Assembly: GCA_002633005.1 (NCBI GenBank)
Contig: NMRA01000015.1
Location: 553,239 to 617,238 of the forward strand
From: Phoronis australis
Lineage: Eukaryota; Phoronida; Phoronidae
Length of the DNA stretch: 64,000 nucleotides
Direction of reading: 5' to 3'
Shown here: positions 15,401 to 30,400 of the stretch, piece after piece
Position numbering within the stretch: position 1 is the first letter of the stretch
Layout of the letters: every line of letters begins with the position of its first letter
The notes under the pieces: model-generated
What the model saw: only the letters and a program-made list of their open reading frames with translations
Databases searched by the model: none
Told to the model about the DNA's origin: nothing
Made by a program: the position numbers and the translations under genes

Positions 15401-18400
15401 CACTACCACGAGTTTTCACAAATATGGTGAAGGTTATCAACTGCCTTTTCGTCATACATAATATTGTTTAAACAAAATCTACAATTCAAATTAAGGTCAC
15501 CCTTAGCTATGTCACAGTTAAGATACAAATTGTGAAGAAAACTGGAATTTTTGGAGAGAGAGAATCTAATTGAAAACATTGCGAATCACTGAATGTTTTC
15601 TTCATTTACTCAATTTGAAAGAATCAAATTTTCTAAAATATGGCAAAATCCAATGACATTTTTTTGCATGGCTTGCTCAAAAATCTGAATGAAGACAATA
15701 ACAGAATGTGATGATTTTATAGATATCATTTTTCTTCAAAGGAAAACAATTACGACCCGTATGTCACCAAATAGACATCAACTATTTCATAATTCTCCCC
15801 TTTGACCTCCTGACCCCATCTCAATCCCATCCTGACCTCTGATCAACAGTGACTCACCTTGGCTGGGTCCTCTAGTGTAAGTGTGGGTACAAAGTTGAGA
15901 AAGATGTGATTACAGTCAGTCCTGCGAGCCTGGTGGTGCGTGAAAGCAATCTCTAGCGCATCCATGGCTTCTAGCAAAGTTTTTTCACTCTCGTTATGAA
16001 CATAGTCAAATGATGCCTCCTTGGTGACCAGGTCTGAGTGACGAATGATGATACGCACAAAGAACCGGTAGTCAGTGACCTCTTGATCCTTGGCAGCTTG
16101 CTTTAAAATACAGTAAAATAGTAGTGTAATATCCACATGGGCAGTTCTATGCAAATCTATCCAGCTATTTAAGCTAATGCATCAAATACAGAGTTCTCTG
16201 GTTCAGGACTCAACCAAATGTTTTACAATGCACTACAACTTTGCACTGACAACGGTTTTTTGGACATTGTTAATGAGCTTACAAACTGACCAATCACTTG
16301 CAAGCCAATTGAGAGATGAACATGTAACTTTCCATCAATCTGTCCTCTGAAATACGTACATAACACTTCAAGGTATCCATAACAAACTTCGCATGCCAGA
16401 CAGTGACCATGCAAAGAAAGCACACAGAATGGCTGACTTGTCATCACAGAATATAATGGCTGCCAGTGATCCAAGTTTGCCTTCGAAATAAAATACCAAT
16501 TTGGTAGGCCTTGAATAACAATTGATTGACTTTGAGCACACAGCCAGCTAACTAATGTAAAGTTCAAAAAGACCACTTCGTTACCTTTGCCTTGCCAAGA
16601 TAAAGATGCATTTTGTGGTTGGGCACAGGTATAGCCTCTAACACAAAGTTCCTCATTCTATTCATTTCTAGTTGGAAGGCCAGAGCTGGCTCAAGATGGC
16701 GGTAGATACGATCCTCGTAGAACTGCAAGGACAATAATGAGACGAGTAAAGTCAGATGATAATGCATAAAGACCGGATAAATAACCTGAGAAAGCAATAC
16801 AGTGTGTCGAGCAATAGGGTGCGTCGAGCAATAGGGTGCGTCGAGCAATAGGGTGCGTCGAGCAATAGGGTGCGTCGAGCAATAGGGTGCGTCGAGCAAT
16901 AGGGTGCGTCGAGCAATAGGGTGCGTCGAGCAATAGGGTGCGTCGAGCAATAGGGTGCGTCGAGCAATAGGGTGCGTCGAGCAATAGGGTGCGTCGAGCA
17001 ATAGGGTGCGTCGAGCAATAGGGTGCGTCGAGCAATAGGGTGCGTCGAGCAATAGGGTGCGTCGAGCAATAGGGTGCGTCGAGCAATAGGGTGCGTCGAG
17101 CAATAGGGTGCGTCGAGCAATAGGGTGCGTCGAGCAATAGGGTGCGTCGAGCAATAGGGTGCGTCGAGCAATAGGGTGCGTCGAGCAATAGGGTGCGTCG
17201 AGCAATAGGGTGCGTCGAGCAATAGGGTGCGTCGAGCAATAGGGTGCGTCGAGCAATAGGGTGCGTCGAGCAATAGGGTGCGTCGAGCAATAGGGTGCGN
17301 GTGTCGAGCAATAGGGTGTGTCGAGCAATAGTGTGTCGAGCAATAGTGTGTCGAGCAATACAGTGCGTCGAGCAATATAGTGTAATAGAGTGTGTCAAGC
17401 AATAAAATGTCAAGCAATAAAGTGTGTAAAGCAATAAAGTGTGTAAAGCAATACAGTGTGTCAATCACTGCAATCGTAAAGGGCTGATGATGATGTTAAT
17501 ATTGGATCTTCATCTAAGAGGTCTGATTATTAATCACAAAGTGCATACACACTGGTAATTTCCGTTGATCATAATTCTTAATATAGCACACAACATACTA
17601 TTCGCCATATTCTTAAATTTTTCCACAAAAGTAAAAATTAAGAACATTTCAGTCTATTACAACCATGGATTGCAGTAAATTTCATATTTTTGCTAAATTA
17701 ACATTATTTACAAAAAGTTAATCAGCCTTTGAAAAATGGAACGTCACCAAACATGGAACGTCACCAAACATGGAATGTCACCAAACATGTAACGTCACCA
17801 AACATGGAACGTCACCAAACATGATACATCACTAAACATGGAACGTCACCATACATGGAACAATGGAGAATTACCACATCAAAAAAGTCAAAGTTTAGTA
17901 CACACAGACAAGAAACAAAAAATTATTAAAAATTCCAAAATGTAGGACACTTGGCACTGCTCAACTGATTACACACAGCAGACACTAATAATCAGGCAAA
18001 ATAACTGACTATTCCCATTGCAATGGATGATTATGAATACAAGTCATCATCAGAAGGCATAAGAGTGACGCGTTATGACAAGTCTTTAGATGTCACAAGG
18101 GGAACACAGCACACATAGAGTGATGCATTATGACAAGTTTTTATATGTCACAAGGACAGCACACACAGAGTGATGCGTTATGACAAGTCTTTAGATGTCA
18201 CAAGGAGGACACAGCATTCTGTGGGATGACTGAAATATATTGTAACAACCACTCAGGTAAAGATCTCACCAAGTCTCGGGCTCTGTACGTAAAGTATTTG
18301 GGCCATTCTCGCCTGTACATGCACACGAAAGTCAGACGCCGTATGCCCTTCTCTTTCAAAGTTTCTCTCTGCAAAAACACAGACAAGGCAAGCTATTACA

Positions 18401-21400
18401 GAACACCATTTAACACTAGTTACACACAGAGTCACTGATGATGTCAGACACATGTAGACAAGTCTGGTCAGTTTAACTGAAATAGATCCCTGATGAGTTT
18501 GGCTGGTTCTTTGCTACACCATAATTTTTACGACCAACAGTTCATGGTATAGTCACAAGAAAGTAGAAAGTTATTCCATTTCAGACCAGAAATAGCTGCC
18601 TTACACCTAAGTAGCTTGAACTTTCTAAAATCATAACTGAAGTTATTTTGTGAAGGTGAACAGAAGTACAATTTCACACCACCAGGTGGCAGCATGGTCA
18701 CATGATCAGGCTTGCACATCTTTCATAATTACTTGGTTATGTCAGGAGCATTATGAAAGTCCAATTGCAATTACTTGACTTCAGCACGCAAATTTTTGAA
18801 CGGTTAATTTTAGAGAAACCGGTAATCACAAAACAAATACCAAATCTCGTACCGTGAACTTCAGTAGGTTATCCCAACTCAGTTTATGGGCACCCATTCA
18901 GTTGTGACGCTGTCTTTTACTCATTATAATACCTGCATCAAGGTATTGTATCTTTCTTTTAGTGGTAAAAAATGAAATCATGATATTCCAATATAGGGTA
19001 TGTACCATGACAATCACACCAGACATTCCTGTGCCCAGCTGAATGAAACAGTTCCAAATAGGGACTCAGCCAAGTTCCTTAAATCTTTTATGTATTTACG
19101 CCATTCTTTACTCAAAAATCTCATCTTTTTCTGTCATTTTATCTTAATTATGAGCTCCTCTTTAACTGCTAAAAAATAACTAAAACCTGAGCACTTAGTT
19201 CAATGAAAATGAATAGGGACTTAGTCCTTAAATTAGGGCATTGCATGAAAAGATCTCACTCTCAACTTGTATCAAAGCCAAAAATTGAATTAATGATTAA
19301 CCTAGAACAGCATGAGAAAGGACAATCAGTGTTTTCACAAGCCAACAAATAAAAAGTAGATTTAGGGAACTTAGTCAAGTCCCTATTTGGGTCTCTTTCA
19401 AGCAACAGGGCAATAGTATCTAGGAGTAAACATTTGTGATGCTGCCCTAATCACATGGGGATGCGTTGAAGGAATGCAACAGCTTGGTGAAAAATTCTAC
19501 GGCATTCAGTTTCGGGGTCAGTTTCATGAAAGTGACTTAAAGCTTAAGACAGAAATTTGGCCTTATGCTCCCCCTTTACAATTGGTGAAAAAAGCTTAGC
19601 TAAGTAATTATGAGCGCATCACAGTCTAGAAATAATAATTAGAAATTGTGTCCAAAACTAGTAGTTTTATGTGTTAAGTCTCAGAAACTTTGTATTTTAC
19701 CTCAAATGAGATTTAATTATTTTGCAGAGTGCGGAGGATAAGACCAAATTTCTGACTGAAGTCAAAAGACAGTCACTCTTATTAAAACAGATCCCTGATT
19801 AAGATTTCTTTACCTTAGAATCACAGAAACTTTGGAACATAGCAGCGTGTTCTTCATCATTGTCGTGACTACCAGCAACGTTTATGGCAATATTGGCGAT
19901 GTGAATAGGCTCCTCTGACAAAGGCTATAACAAAAACAGTAACCATGGTAATAAGCTATTTAAGTGAAAATTTAAAGGGACACACAATCTGTGAACTGAC
20001 TTTTACATTTATACAGAGTTCACAAGTAACTTTTTATCAATTGGTAAATATGATATCTGAATCAGTTGACTGAACACTTGTTTAGACTCAGTAATCATGA
20101 GATTATTTACCACTTTAAACATTTGCTGCACGTTTACGTATAACAGTCACATGCCAAATGTAGAAATTACGGCCAATCAAATATGATCACCGTAAGTTAG
20201 AGCTCTCACGGTATTAAGGCAACCCTGTTGGCAGATTTGAGAGCAGATGAGGTAGAACATGTGATCAGACGTCCAATGACCAGAGCATTGATTGGTTGGT
20301 CAGACATTCTAACCAGCAGCCATATGTATAAAAAAATAAAAAATAATTGCAGGCGGTCTGATACACGTTGTACCAGATGTGCGCAGGCCTCTCATGTGGG
20401 CCCATTGCACTGATCACCTGAAAATATTTTATGCTTTATTAATATATGGTTAAAACCGAGCTGAGGAGCTAGAAACCTGTCTCAAGGGTTTAGCAGTGTG
20501 ACCTGGTGGGACTCGAACCCACGACCTCGAGTAAAGAAAGCGGGCACTTATCAACCAGGCCACACTGCCTCCAGCGGCCATACCATTGAGACAGTTTTTC
20601 AGATGACAGATCATTATCTGATCAGATTACAAGATGGTGTTGTAGAAGAGCATTTATGTTTTGCCCGATTTAATACTGAATGGTCTTTGTTTAACAGTAG
20701 TAATGTAGGTACATTTCAAAGGTGACTAATAGTCATTACGAAATTTTAGACCGAGGACAACTACACAATGCTTATTCTAACTACTCTCAACAACCTAATT
20801 AATACACAATTCAACAGGATCTTTTCCAGCCCAGAGACAAGGGAGAGACTCTCACTCCAATAACACTTCTCAGCAAATATAAAGCAATAAACCATTCGAT
20901 AGGGGGAGAATAGTAATTGACATTCCTCAAACTGAACTGGGACGATATGATGTACACAAAAGTACAGGCCAGGACTGGTTAATCACATAACTCCAGATAA
21001 ACTGCCACGAGATGGCTCTGAAGTTATCGGCCAAGGTCCAAAATGTCTGAAAATTGATTTCTTCCAAGCTGTTACTACTTACACGATCATTTTAAATTAT
21101 AAAAACAATCAGAATATGAAACTTGAAACTGTAACCATGACAACTAATAGGCAACTGATAAATGGATGGACAGACAGACAGACAGAGAGTCCCACAACCA
21201 ACTTTGTCTGACGTGTGCTATAAGCAGCGGCACAACACTTGTTGTTTTATTCACCTGGAAGCACAAAAGCATGGCAGAGATGAGATCAAAGCCAGGCAAC
21301 AGGATGTGACTTGTACAAAACACCAGGACATATGAGTAGACTATAAGTATGGCTATCAAACTCACAATAATAAACGTGTAACAAAATAAAGAATTAACAC

Positions 21401-24400
21401 CATGTACACGAGTAAGCCCAGACTAACATCCAACGAGAACCACTCTCAAAACAAACAAAACTAAAACAAAAGATAAAACAACAAAATGGAGGATTATTAA
21501 AATGAGAAGTATTCCTTGGTCAAGACGCAGGGAGAGGTTTTGTGCCATGCAGACTCGCTAGAAGCAGACGAGACTTTTGCCATTCCTTTTTTAATGAAAC
21601 TCAACAATAAATCTTTCCACATTTCAAAATTTGGTGCACTTCTTTTAGAAATGATGTCCCTTAGTCCGACGAGAGAAAACGAATAAGTTTGATATAGGTC
21701 TACACTATCAAAATTATACACGAAATGGAAAAAGCCTTCAGTAGAAAGGCAAAAAAAGAACTTTGAATTTAAACAATTACCAAGTTCTTGACAGGTTCTA
21801 TCCCAAAAGAATGTATGGAAAAGAATGTCTACAACAAAAACATAATTGCCATTAATTGCTAATCACACGTAACTGCTTTTCGACATCACACACTTTAAAC
21901 TGATTATGACTATTCTAGTGCCCATATTCAAAACAAAACAGTAAATTTGAAAGTACGTAAATTAAGACAGACTTCGACAGAACTTTGCCAAACTTGGATA
22001 ACCATTTTGCCAGAATTATTTGGCAGTTGAGTTGAACTTTTGCAGCAATAACTGTTTTTGCCAAACTTTCGCGGGAGTGTAATGTGATGCACTTGTGCCC
22101 AGTGAAATGTGATGTACTTGCGCCTAGCCACTAAATGTGACGTTCTTGCGCCTAGCCGCTAAATGTGATGTACTTGCGCCTAGCCGCTAAATGTTATGTT
22201 CTTGCGCCTAGCCGCTAAATGTGATGTACTTTAGTCTAGCCGCTAAATGTGATATACTTGCACCTAGCTGCTAAATGTGATGTTCTTGCGCCTAGCCGCT
22301 AAATGTGATGTTCTTGCGCCTAGCCGCTAAATGTGATGTACTTGCGCCTAGCCGCTAAATGTGATGTACTTTAGTCTAGCCGCTAAATGTGATATACTTG
22401 CACCTAGCTGCTAAATGTGATGTACTTGCCGCTAATTCTTCATTAAATGCAGCTGCATGTGGATGCAGCAATAACTAAGTAATTTTGTTGGCATTTAGCC
22501 AAAATTGAAATGGATTCCAGTAGAAAATAAATGGATACTGAGTCACAGTTTTATGCGTAAAAACAATCGCACGATGCAACAGCACCCTCTCTGATTCTGC
22601 AGTATTTACCCACAATGCTGTGCCCACTGCTGCCACATTAACCACTATTTTACTACGATTAGTAATAGCCATTTGTCATTCTAATGCCAGTAAAGTTTCA
22701 TTCGTCTACTGCAGAGCAAGTTGCAATGCAGACAAAAAAATTTTTGAAGATCTGAGTTAAGTGAGACAATTTGTTGTTCACTTGTGCAAATTGGCTTTCC
22801 TAAGTTTTGTAAATTAGGTCAACCATATGTGTTTTTATACCTCACAAGAAGAGAGTTGAATCCGGGATGTGGGAATTGTAAGACAATAATAACAGAAGTA
22901 TTTCGACATGCAGTGACATCCCTACATAAGCTATAAATTTGGAATGACGAGATGATAAGCGAAACACTCAGAAACTGTAAAAAAGCACATGACCGTACAT
23001 TTGAAAAATTATCAAGCACACCAAAATTGAAATTTTCGAAATCACCAATTCCAGTAGCAATTGAATGTTTGGGGATGAAGCCAGGAAGGCTCTGTGCTCA
23101 GAAATTTCCAGTTAACAGCCCTTCTCCAGTAACTTGTGTATCAGTATCAGAACTCTACTCTCAAAATCCTACTATGGCACCAAGAACTAGTACTATGATC
23201 TAAGATACAATTTTGGCAATTTAAGGCATAATTTGGACCACAAGACAATTTTCGTTTTCCCATTTTTTCATAAAAGACAAATCAATGCTGTTCCATGTTC
23301 ATAGACCCCACCAGACCATGTGGCTACCCAAAACTTTATGTTGGCAACTCTTGAAAAATTAAAAAGGACAAATTTGGCAACTATTTTTGTCCAAAATTGT
23401 TGAGATTTTACCGCAGCTGTGTTTAATATCCCACAACAAGCAGATGCGAGTTACTATTCCACAAATCATGTGATCAATCTTACCTTATCTTGCATTACTC
23501 CAAAACTAGATGTGGTCAAGCTGGTATCTAGACACGCTTGGTCGGTCAGTGTGAAACGGTCCATGATCAAATCAAAGTACCTGAAACAAAACATTTGTTT
23601 GTCAAATCAAAGAATAATTATTTATTTTAAGCAATTGACATGTCCCCCACCTAAATGCAAGTTTGCAAAACAATTTTACTATCAAATATTGCTCCTAGGG
23701 GAAAAATAGGCACCGTTATTTATTATTAGTAAGTATTCTATCAAATAAGGCAGAGCCCAATATGAGAGTGTGCAGATTAGTGAGTAATGAGTAATGGACC
23801 AGGGCTCGACATTAACTTTTATCTTAACTTGTCCAGTCGGAAGAGTAGAAATGAAATTTACTTGTCCTGACCTATAAGACACTAGTCCAAAGGTAATTAA
23901 ACTCAAATTGTACTTTCCAAACATATGTGACTGTCGCACATTACACCTGTCTGCACAAGCTCAATAAACGTGTGTAGTATTTGGATTTCACCAGTGAACA
24001 CGCTACTAGTTTAGCCTGGCTTTTCAATTCAGTTAATATATGTTTTTCATAAGCTGCTGAGTGAGCCGTCGACCATTTGTGACTTTCCAAAGTGTTGATC
24101 CTGAACACATCTGACCCAGACGCAAGGGATAAACTGTTTTCGTCAGCGCATTTTATTTGTAGTCGCTATCGTACCAAAACCAGTCAAACAGTCAAGCTCC
24201 TCCTTCCATTTCGGAAGGAATTCCTGTTTTTGTTTATTGGTTTCATACTGTTGCTTGGTGGTTTCACGCCCTTTGGTTTGGTTACCAGTTGCAAGATAAG
24301 AACTCCTTGACTTGAAAGCATACGCTAACTAAGTATCTATTTTGATATTGCAACTGAAGCCACCGGCGCAGATGACAGTTTCCACACATGTCATGACAGT

Positions 24401-27400
24401 CGAATGTCGTTAAGTTTTATTAACACGTGCTAGCGAGTTTTCGCGACTACACGTGAGTCTTACATGTAAATCAAAAATTGTAACGATCAAGTGTCAAAAT
24501 GTGTTGACGAGCAAATGATTGAAATTTGACTTTCCGTACTCGTCCGCGTTACCGCCCAGGGTGCTTAAACTGGGAATCTAAAAAACAGTGCGTGTGCGGT
24601 AAGCCAAGCATGGGCGGTCAAAGTCGAAAATTTTTCAAAGAGTTGTTGCTTACTGCACAGAGGACCGATTTTACCCTGACGGAGCTACACTGACGTCAGA
24701 CTTCAAGCATATCAGTTAAAATATAAGTTGGGGGATTGAAGTACCGGTCTTCGACGGCCTGCGCAAACGATACAGTGGCGTCGTGATCCTGAGTGTGATT
24801 GGGTGTTTACGTACCTAAAGTATTCCTACAGGCAGTCGTGTGTTCTGTAGGGCAAGTTTCTTGAGAATAAAGACAGATTAAACAAGATTACGCGAAATAC
24901 TGCCGTGTATTTAAATTGAGAACACGTCACTTTGGCTAGAACTATTCGAATGCAAGTGCCTCGGATCGTGTCCAATCATGAGATCCTGCATAATCAAAAC
25001 AACACCTTGGCGATTTGCGCTACATCTTACCGACACTGATGACTAAAAAATGAGTAATCACTGCTACGAAGGAGTTCTGATCATTCAGATTTACTATAGT
25101 TTCCAAAAATTCACTTAGTTGTCCTCTCGGACAAGTTGCTCGGCCGTGAGCTTGTCCGGACCAACAAATTGGTTGTCCCGGGCAGTCGGACTACAGTTAA
25201 TGTCGAGCCCTGGTAATGGACAAGCACACAAAATCTACAAAATAGCAGAATTTGTCACGATCGTGATCCATGGAAAGCACTGTTTCCACAGAATGGTATA
25301 TTTCGCCACTAGAACTATTAGGGTATATTTCGCCACTATAACTATTAGTGTGTGGACCTCACTTGTAATCAGTCCGAGTCACACAGAAGTAATACTAATA
25401 TGTAAATGTTTAAAACATGCTGTGTGTAAAGAGATCGCAATAAGTCACACTTCACTTGAGATAAATTTGACAAATGCTGAAAGTCACTAACAATTTAAGA
25501 ACTTTCCCTTTCATTGTGATTTACATAGTCGTCCTATGTCTAACTAGAACCTCACAATTAGTATTCCTCTGTCTAACTAGAACATCAAAATAGTAGTCCT
25601 CTGTCTAACTAAAACATCACAATAGTGGTCCTCTGTCTAACTAAAACATCACAATAGTGGTCCTCTGTCTAACTAAAACATCACAATTAGTAGTCCTCTG
25701 TCTAACTAGAACATCACAATAGTGGTCCTCTGTCTAACTAGAACATCACAATTAGTAGTCCTCTGTCTAACTAGAACATCACAATAGTGGTCCTCTGTCT
25801 AACTAGAACATCACAATTAGTAGTCCTCTGTCTAACTAGAACATCACAATAGTGGTCCTCTGTCTAACTAGAACATCACAATTAGTAGTCCTCTGTCTAA
25901 CTAGAACATCACAATAGTGGTCCTCTGTCTAACTAGAACATCACAATTAGTAGTCCTCTGTCTAACTAGAACATCACAATAGTGGTCCTCTGTCTAACTA
26001 GAACATCACAATTAGTAGTCCTCTGTCTAACTAGAACATCACAATAGTGGTCCTCTGTCTAACTAGAACATCACAATTAGTAGTCCTCTGTCTAACTAGA
26101 ACATCACAATAGTGGTCCTCTGTCTAACTAGAACATCACAATTAGTAGTCCTCTGTCTAACTAGAACATCACAATAGTGGTCCTCTGTCTAACTAGAACA
26201 TCACAATTAGTAGTCCTCTGTCTAACTAGAACATCACAATAGTGGTCCTCTGTCTAACTAGAACATCACAATTAGTAGTCCTCTGTCTAACTAGAACATC
26301 ACAATAGTGGTCCTCTGTCTAACTAGAACATCACAATTAGTAGTCCTCTGTCTAACTAGAACATCACAATAGTGGTCCTCTGTCTAACTAGAACATCACA
26401 ATTAGTAGTCCTCTGTCTAACTAGAACATCACAATAGTGGTCCTCTGTCTAACTAGAACATCACAATTAGTAGTCCTCTGTCTAACTAGAACATCACAAT
26501 AGTGGTCCTCTGTCTAACTAGAACATCACAATTAGTAGTCCTCTGTCTAACTAGAACATCACNACATATCTTATCTATACAAGAGAAGGGCAGTCAAAAG
26601 CGAAAGTCTTGCTTTTCTACCAGTAACTATGAGCATTGAGTACGAACGTCAGAATTGTGAACACCTAATAAACATGTGAGTATTGTGAGCTATGCTCCTG
26701 TCACAATGAAACAGCTTCATTGTCACAAAAGAGCACTCATATTTGAACAGTGTACCAGATAAACATTGTCAGAATGGAGACAGTGTGCTGCATGTGAGTT
26801 GAAGATCACTCACTGCAACAAATTGTGAGCGTCTTGCTTATCTGAGCACTCGTCAAAGACATGATGGTGATTGACGGAAAGGTTAATAATTAAGACCCTA
26901 GAAAACTGTCCAAGTTTGGATTATGCGGAACATCTTAGTTATCTCAGACTGGGTTCAAATGAAACTTTCAGAAACTATGCTTCACGCACTGTTCTTCAAA
27001 ATGCAAACGGGAATTGTTTTTAAAATACTCTGATTTTGCATGAAAGGCTATCAAATGACTTTAAATTTACGATTTTCACAAAAAATATAAAAACGAAATT
27101 AAAATGGCAATGAAATGATGATCTAGAAAACTGTAAGAGCATTTTTGAACATTTTGTAAATATTTCACATAATACAGACATGTCGATAAGGTCCTACATA
27201 AGTGCGATTGCACAAATTTGAGCTGGGCACATTTCCAGCATGGGCATTTGATAGTGAACATTGAGAAAACTAAGCAACAGGAGTTGGAATAAAATAGGCA
27301 GCCAATTGTCAAGGAAACAAAACAGGGGCGTTAACTGGGATAATCCACATAACATGCGATTGTCTGCTGCCTAGAGCAGACAACCCAAAGAACAATAGCA

Positions 27401-30400
27401 ACAACAGGCAGTCTCAATCTGGGTTCAGGCTTTCAAACAAGAATTCAGAAGAGGTTGCTCTGTAAGAACACAAATCTTAAAAGCCAACATTCAATCAATG
27501 CCGTCACAGAGACAATATGCACAGTGAGGTGATTTCAAATGACAATCGCACATAATAAATGAATTCAGTTTGTTTTCACATGGTACATAAATAATTAGAG
27601 AAAAATATAGAAAATGCATTAAGTCTGTGATACGTAAGTAATGATGCTACAGTCTCAATAATGCAAAAAGTTCTAAACTAAGTAAAAAGTATTTTGAAGT
27701 CTAAAAGCAGAAGGAAGCTATGTCTACTAAAACATTATATTTGCCAGGCTGTGCCTTTGGCCTGTTGTTACCTGCACAACAAAAATCAACTGTACTTATA
27801 ATAAATAAAATAGATTATTAATCTTCAACTTTAGCTAACAATTCACACTTTTAGATGTCTAATACCAAGCTTGCCCAAGCACTTTTAAGCAATGCTCTCT
27901 TAAGCTATAAGATCTTCTAACCTTGAATGGTGCGCTTCATTTATGCTGGAATAATGATTACCAAGTTTAGGAGGCAAAGATTCTTTAATGTGTAAAGCTT
28001 GTTACTAGACTAATTAAGCATTAGTATACTTTGGTGACAGCCTTCCTTTAAATATGCCGTGATGAAAATCTCAATGAGTTTGTTGCATTCAAGTAGGCGA
28101 CATAAAATTGTGTGAATGGTGTTTAATTCATGAAACAATTGTCCAATCACAGACTTAGACAACGTCAACTGCTGTGCTTACAATTGGATAGTTGCTTCAT
28201 GTATTAGACTTATACCACAAGTTTTTATTTCACCTGAATGCATAATGTCAGATTTTCAACACTACGTATTACATGGTTCCCACGCTTTCTTTTCCCAATA
28301 AAGTACTTTTCAACCCAAGTTCAAAGTCTTTTCAAGAATGTTTGTGCACGTATACCTCTATCAATGATTTAGATCACACAATCAAACATGCCCATCAAAT
28401 GTTCAGGATTTTTCAATTAAACGACGTTGTCCGCAGCGATGACTGACTTTTGGCACACTTGGTGAAAGATTGTTAAATAAAAAGTATAAATGATAACTTT
28501 GCAACAGAACAGAATGAATATTCAGAATCGAGCACTTTTCAAGGTTGATGTCAAGTAGTTTTCAAGGTCAATAGTCAAATTCAAGGTGTGTGGGAGCCAT
28601 GTATTAAGCACTGTGCAAGTCTTGGGAATTAATCAGACAAGAAAGTAAGAAATAATGTGCTGCCTAATACGAAACATGCCCTGGTGACACAGTAAAGCAC
28701 AAAGTTGTTGTTCTTTTTACGGATGAGAGAAATCACATTCACAAAGGATTGTGGGATACCGGTCAGATGTATGCATGATGTGTAGACTGAAATAATTTCA
28801 TTTTTAGTAATATTTCAAGTAACCAGACTTTCAATTTATCATAAAATTGAATAAACTGGTAGCATCTATGCAAAATGAATTTCAGGCTTATAGTAGATGA
28901 TGGGCTTAACGTGCTCTGGATTACGTATTTGAGGACACGTAGCCTACAAATCTATGTTCTGGGATGTGCATGCATCACCTTTCATTCCGTAAAAAGATCA
29001 ATGGGGCTACTATGCACGTCTTTCAAAATGCGTTATTGCTGTGGCATGCCAAGCTTGTTCTCAGTACAACCTTGGAAACAGTGGTAACCAGCTGAGCATT
29101 GTGCAATATGAGTAATAACCCTGTAGACAGAGTCGTATTTGAGATATATGCTTTGGCCAAAGTTGCCCATTTCTGTGCAACCCAACCATGTTTCTGGCTG
29201 TTCCAACCATGTCTCTGGCTGTTCCAACCATGTTTCAAGAAGATGATATTATGTCAGGCTCTGACATTTTGAGAACGAGTTTGATGAGATGGGGCATTTA
29301 ACAAAAATATGTATTTAATATTTAGATTTCATTCTTTCCACAAACTCTAGGATACCACTTCAATAAAAAAATCTGTCCCACGATGTTGTATTATGCATTG
29401 CAACATTAAATTCAGTTAATGACTCCAAATGCATGCCTTGCTTATTAAGTAATACCATAAAGTAAGAACTCCTCAACGGGTCATAGACAAAAGTGAACAT
29501 TGCGCACGAGAGGTTTGCCCCATGCAGAACAGAGCGCCATCTGGTTTAAACTGGGTAATTCAGTACTTTTGCTCGAAAAAGCACTATCAATGGCTTGAGT
29601 CAATAAAATTACTCCTGTCATTTGCCATCAAAATTTGCAGCAATTCACGTGTGAAAGTCTCGCGGCATCTAATCTATATTTCTCTCAGCCTGGAAATAAA
29701 AAATTTGAAAAGACCTTATGAAACGCGGATGGCCAAGGTTATGTACCACCATGTTTGTATATCCATGACCAGACACTGGACACACAACTCAGTCATTTGT
29801 TACTAATGCAACCAGTGCCAACTCACTATATTTTTGATAGCTAGTCTTATAATTACACCACATATTACCGCCAGGCAATATTGTTCACATTCATTGCACA
29901 CGCAGACATTTGGTTCATTATGTATTTTTGGTGAGTGGTGATTCTTTCATCATCTCTAAAATCTATTGGTCTATTTCACCAAACTCTCGCCTATTTAAAT
30001 TCATTGGCACAATGTTTCGGTCGATCATTTCTCCGGCCATCTTCAGTAAATATTGTTATAGCATTCTCAAAAGAACGAGCACTCACAGTGGTCAATGATG
30101 AACACTTCTTTTCCCATAGCGAAATGACAAACCAAAACGTGCCAAATGTGAATAGGCGAGAGGTTGGCGTAAACAGACCAATAGATTTTGGAACTGATGT
30201 AACCACATCACCACCTCAAAGCAGTTTTACGAAGACATCCATTTATTACCAGCAGAAACTATTTTTGTGCTCTGAAATACTGCCTGCCACATTACATAAG
30301 GCACATGGGGTTTTCCTTAAAAACTGCCATTTTCTCCTTGGACCTGGTATATATTGCGCAGTGCCAAATATACGCAGGGATGTACATTATTTTTATATGA

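Noticed and set aside
16564-17468. Three overlapping 240-260-codon minus-strand ORFs with a Cys/Leu/Arg-rich peptide repeat
   Set aside because: Translation of the 17-bp satellite; only the exon 27 part is ACC coding.
20490-20577. A functional tRNA gene
   Set aside because: D and anticodon arms do not fold properly, and the sequence continues into a repeated body: a SINE head.
21255-21300. Minus-strand stretch ending LLCFQ at CAG|GTGAAT as the missing ACC linker exon
   Set aside because: Good donor, but every upstream acceptor is in the wrong phase and similarity is weak.
22952-23203. 83-codon plus-strand ORF
   Set aside because: No domain, no splice context, inside an ACC intron on the opposite strand.
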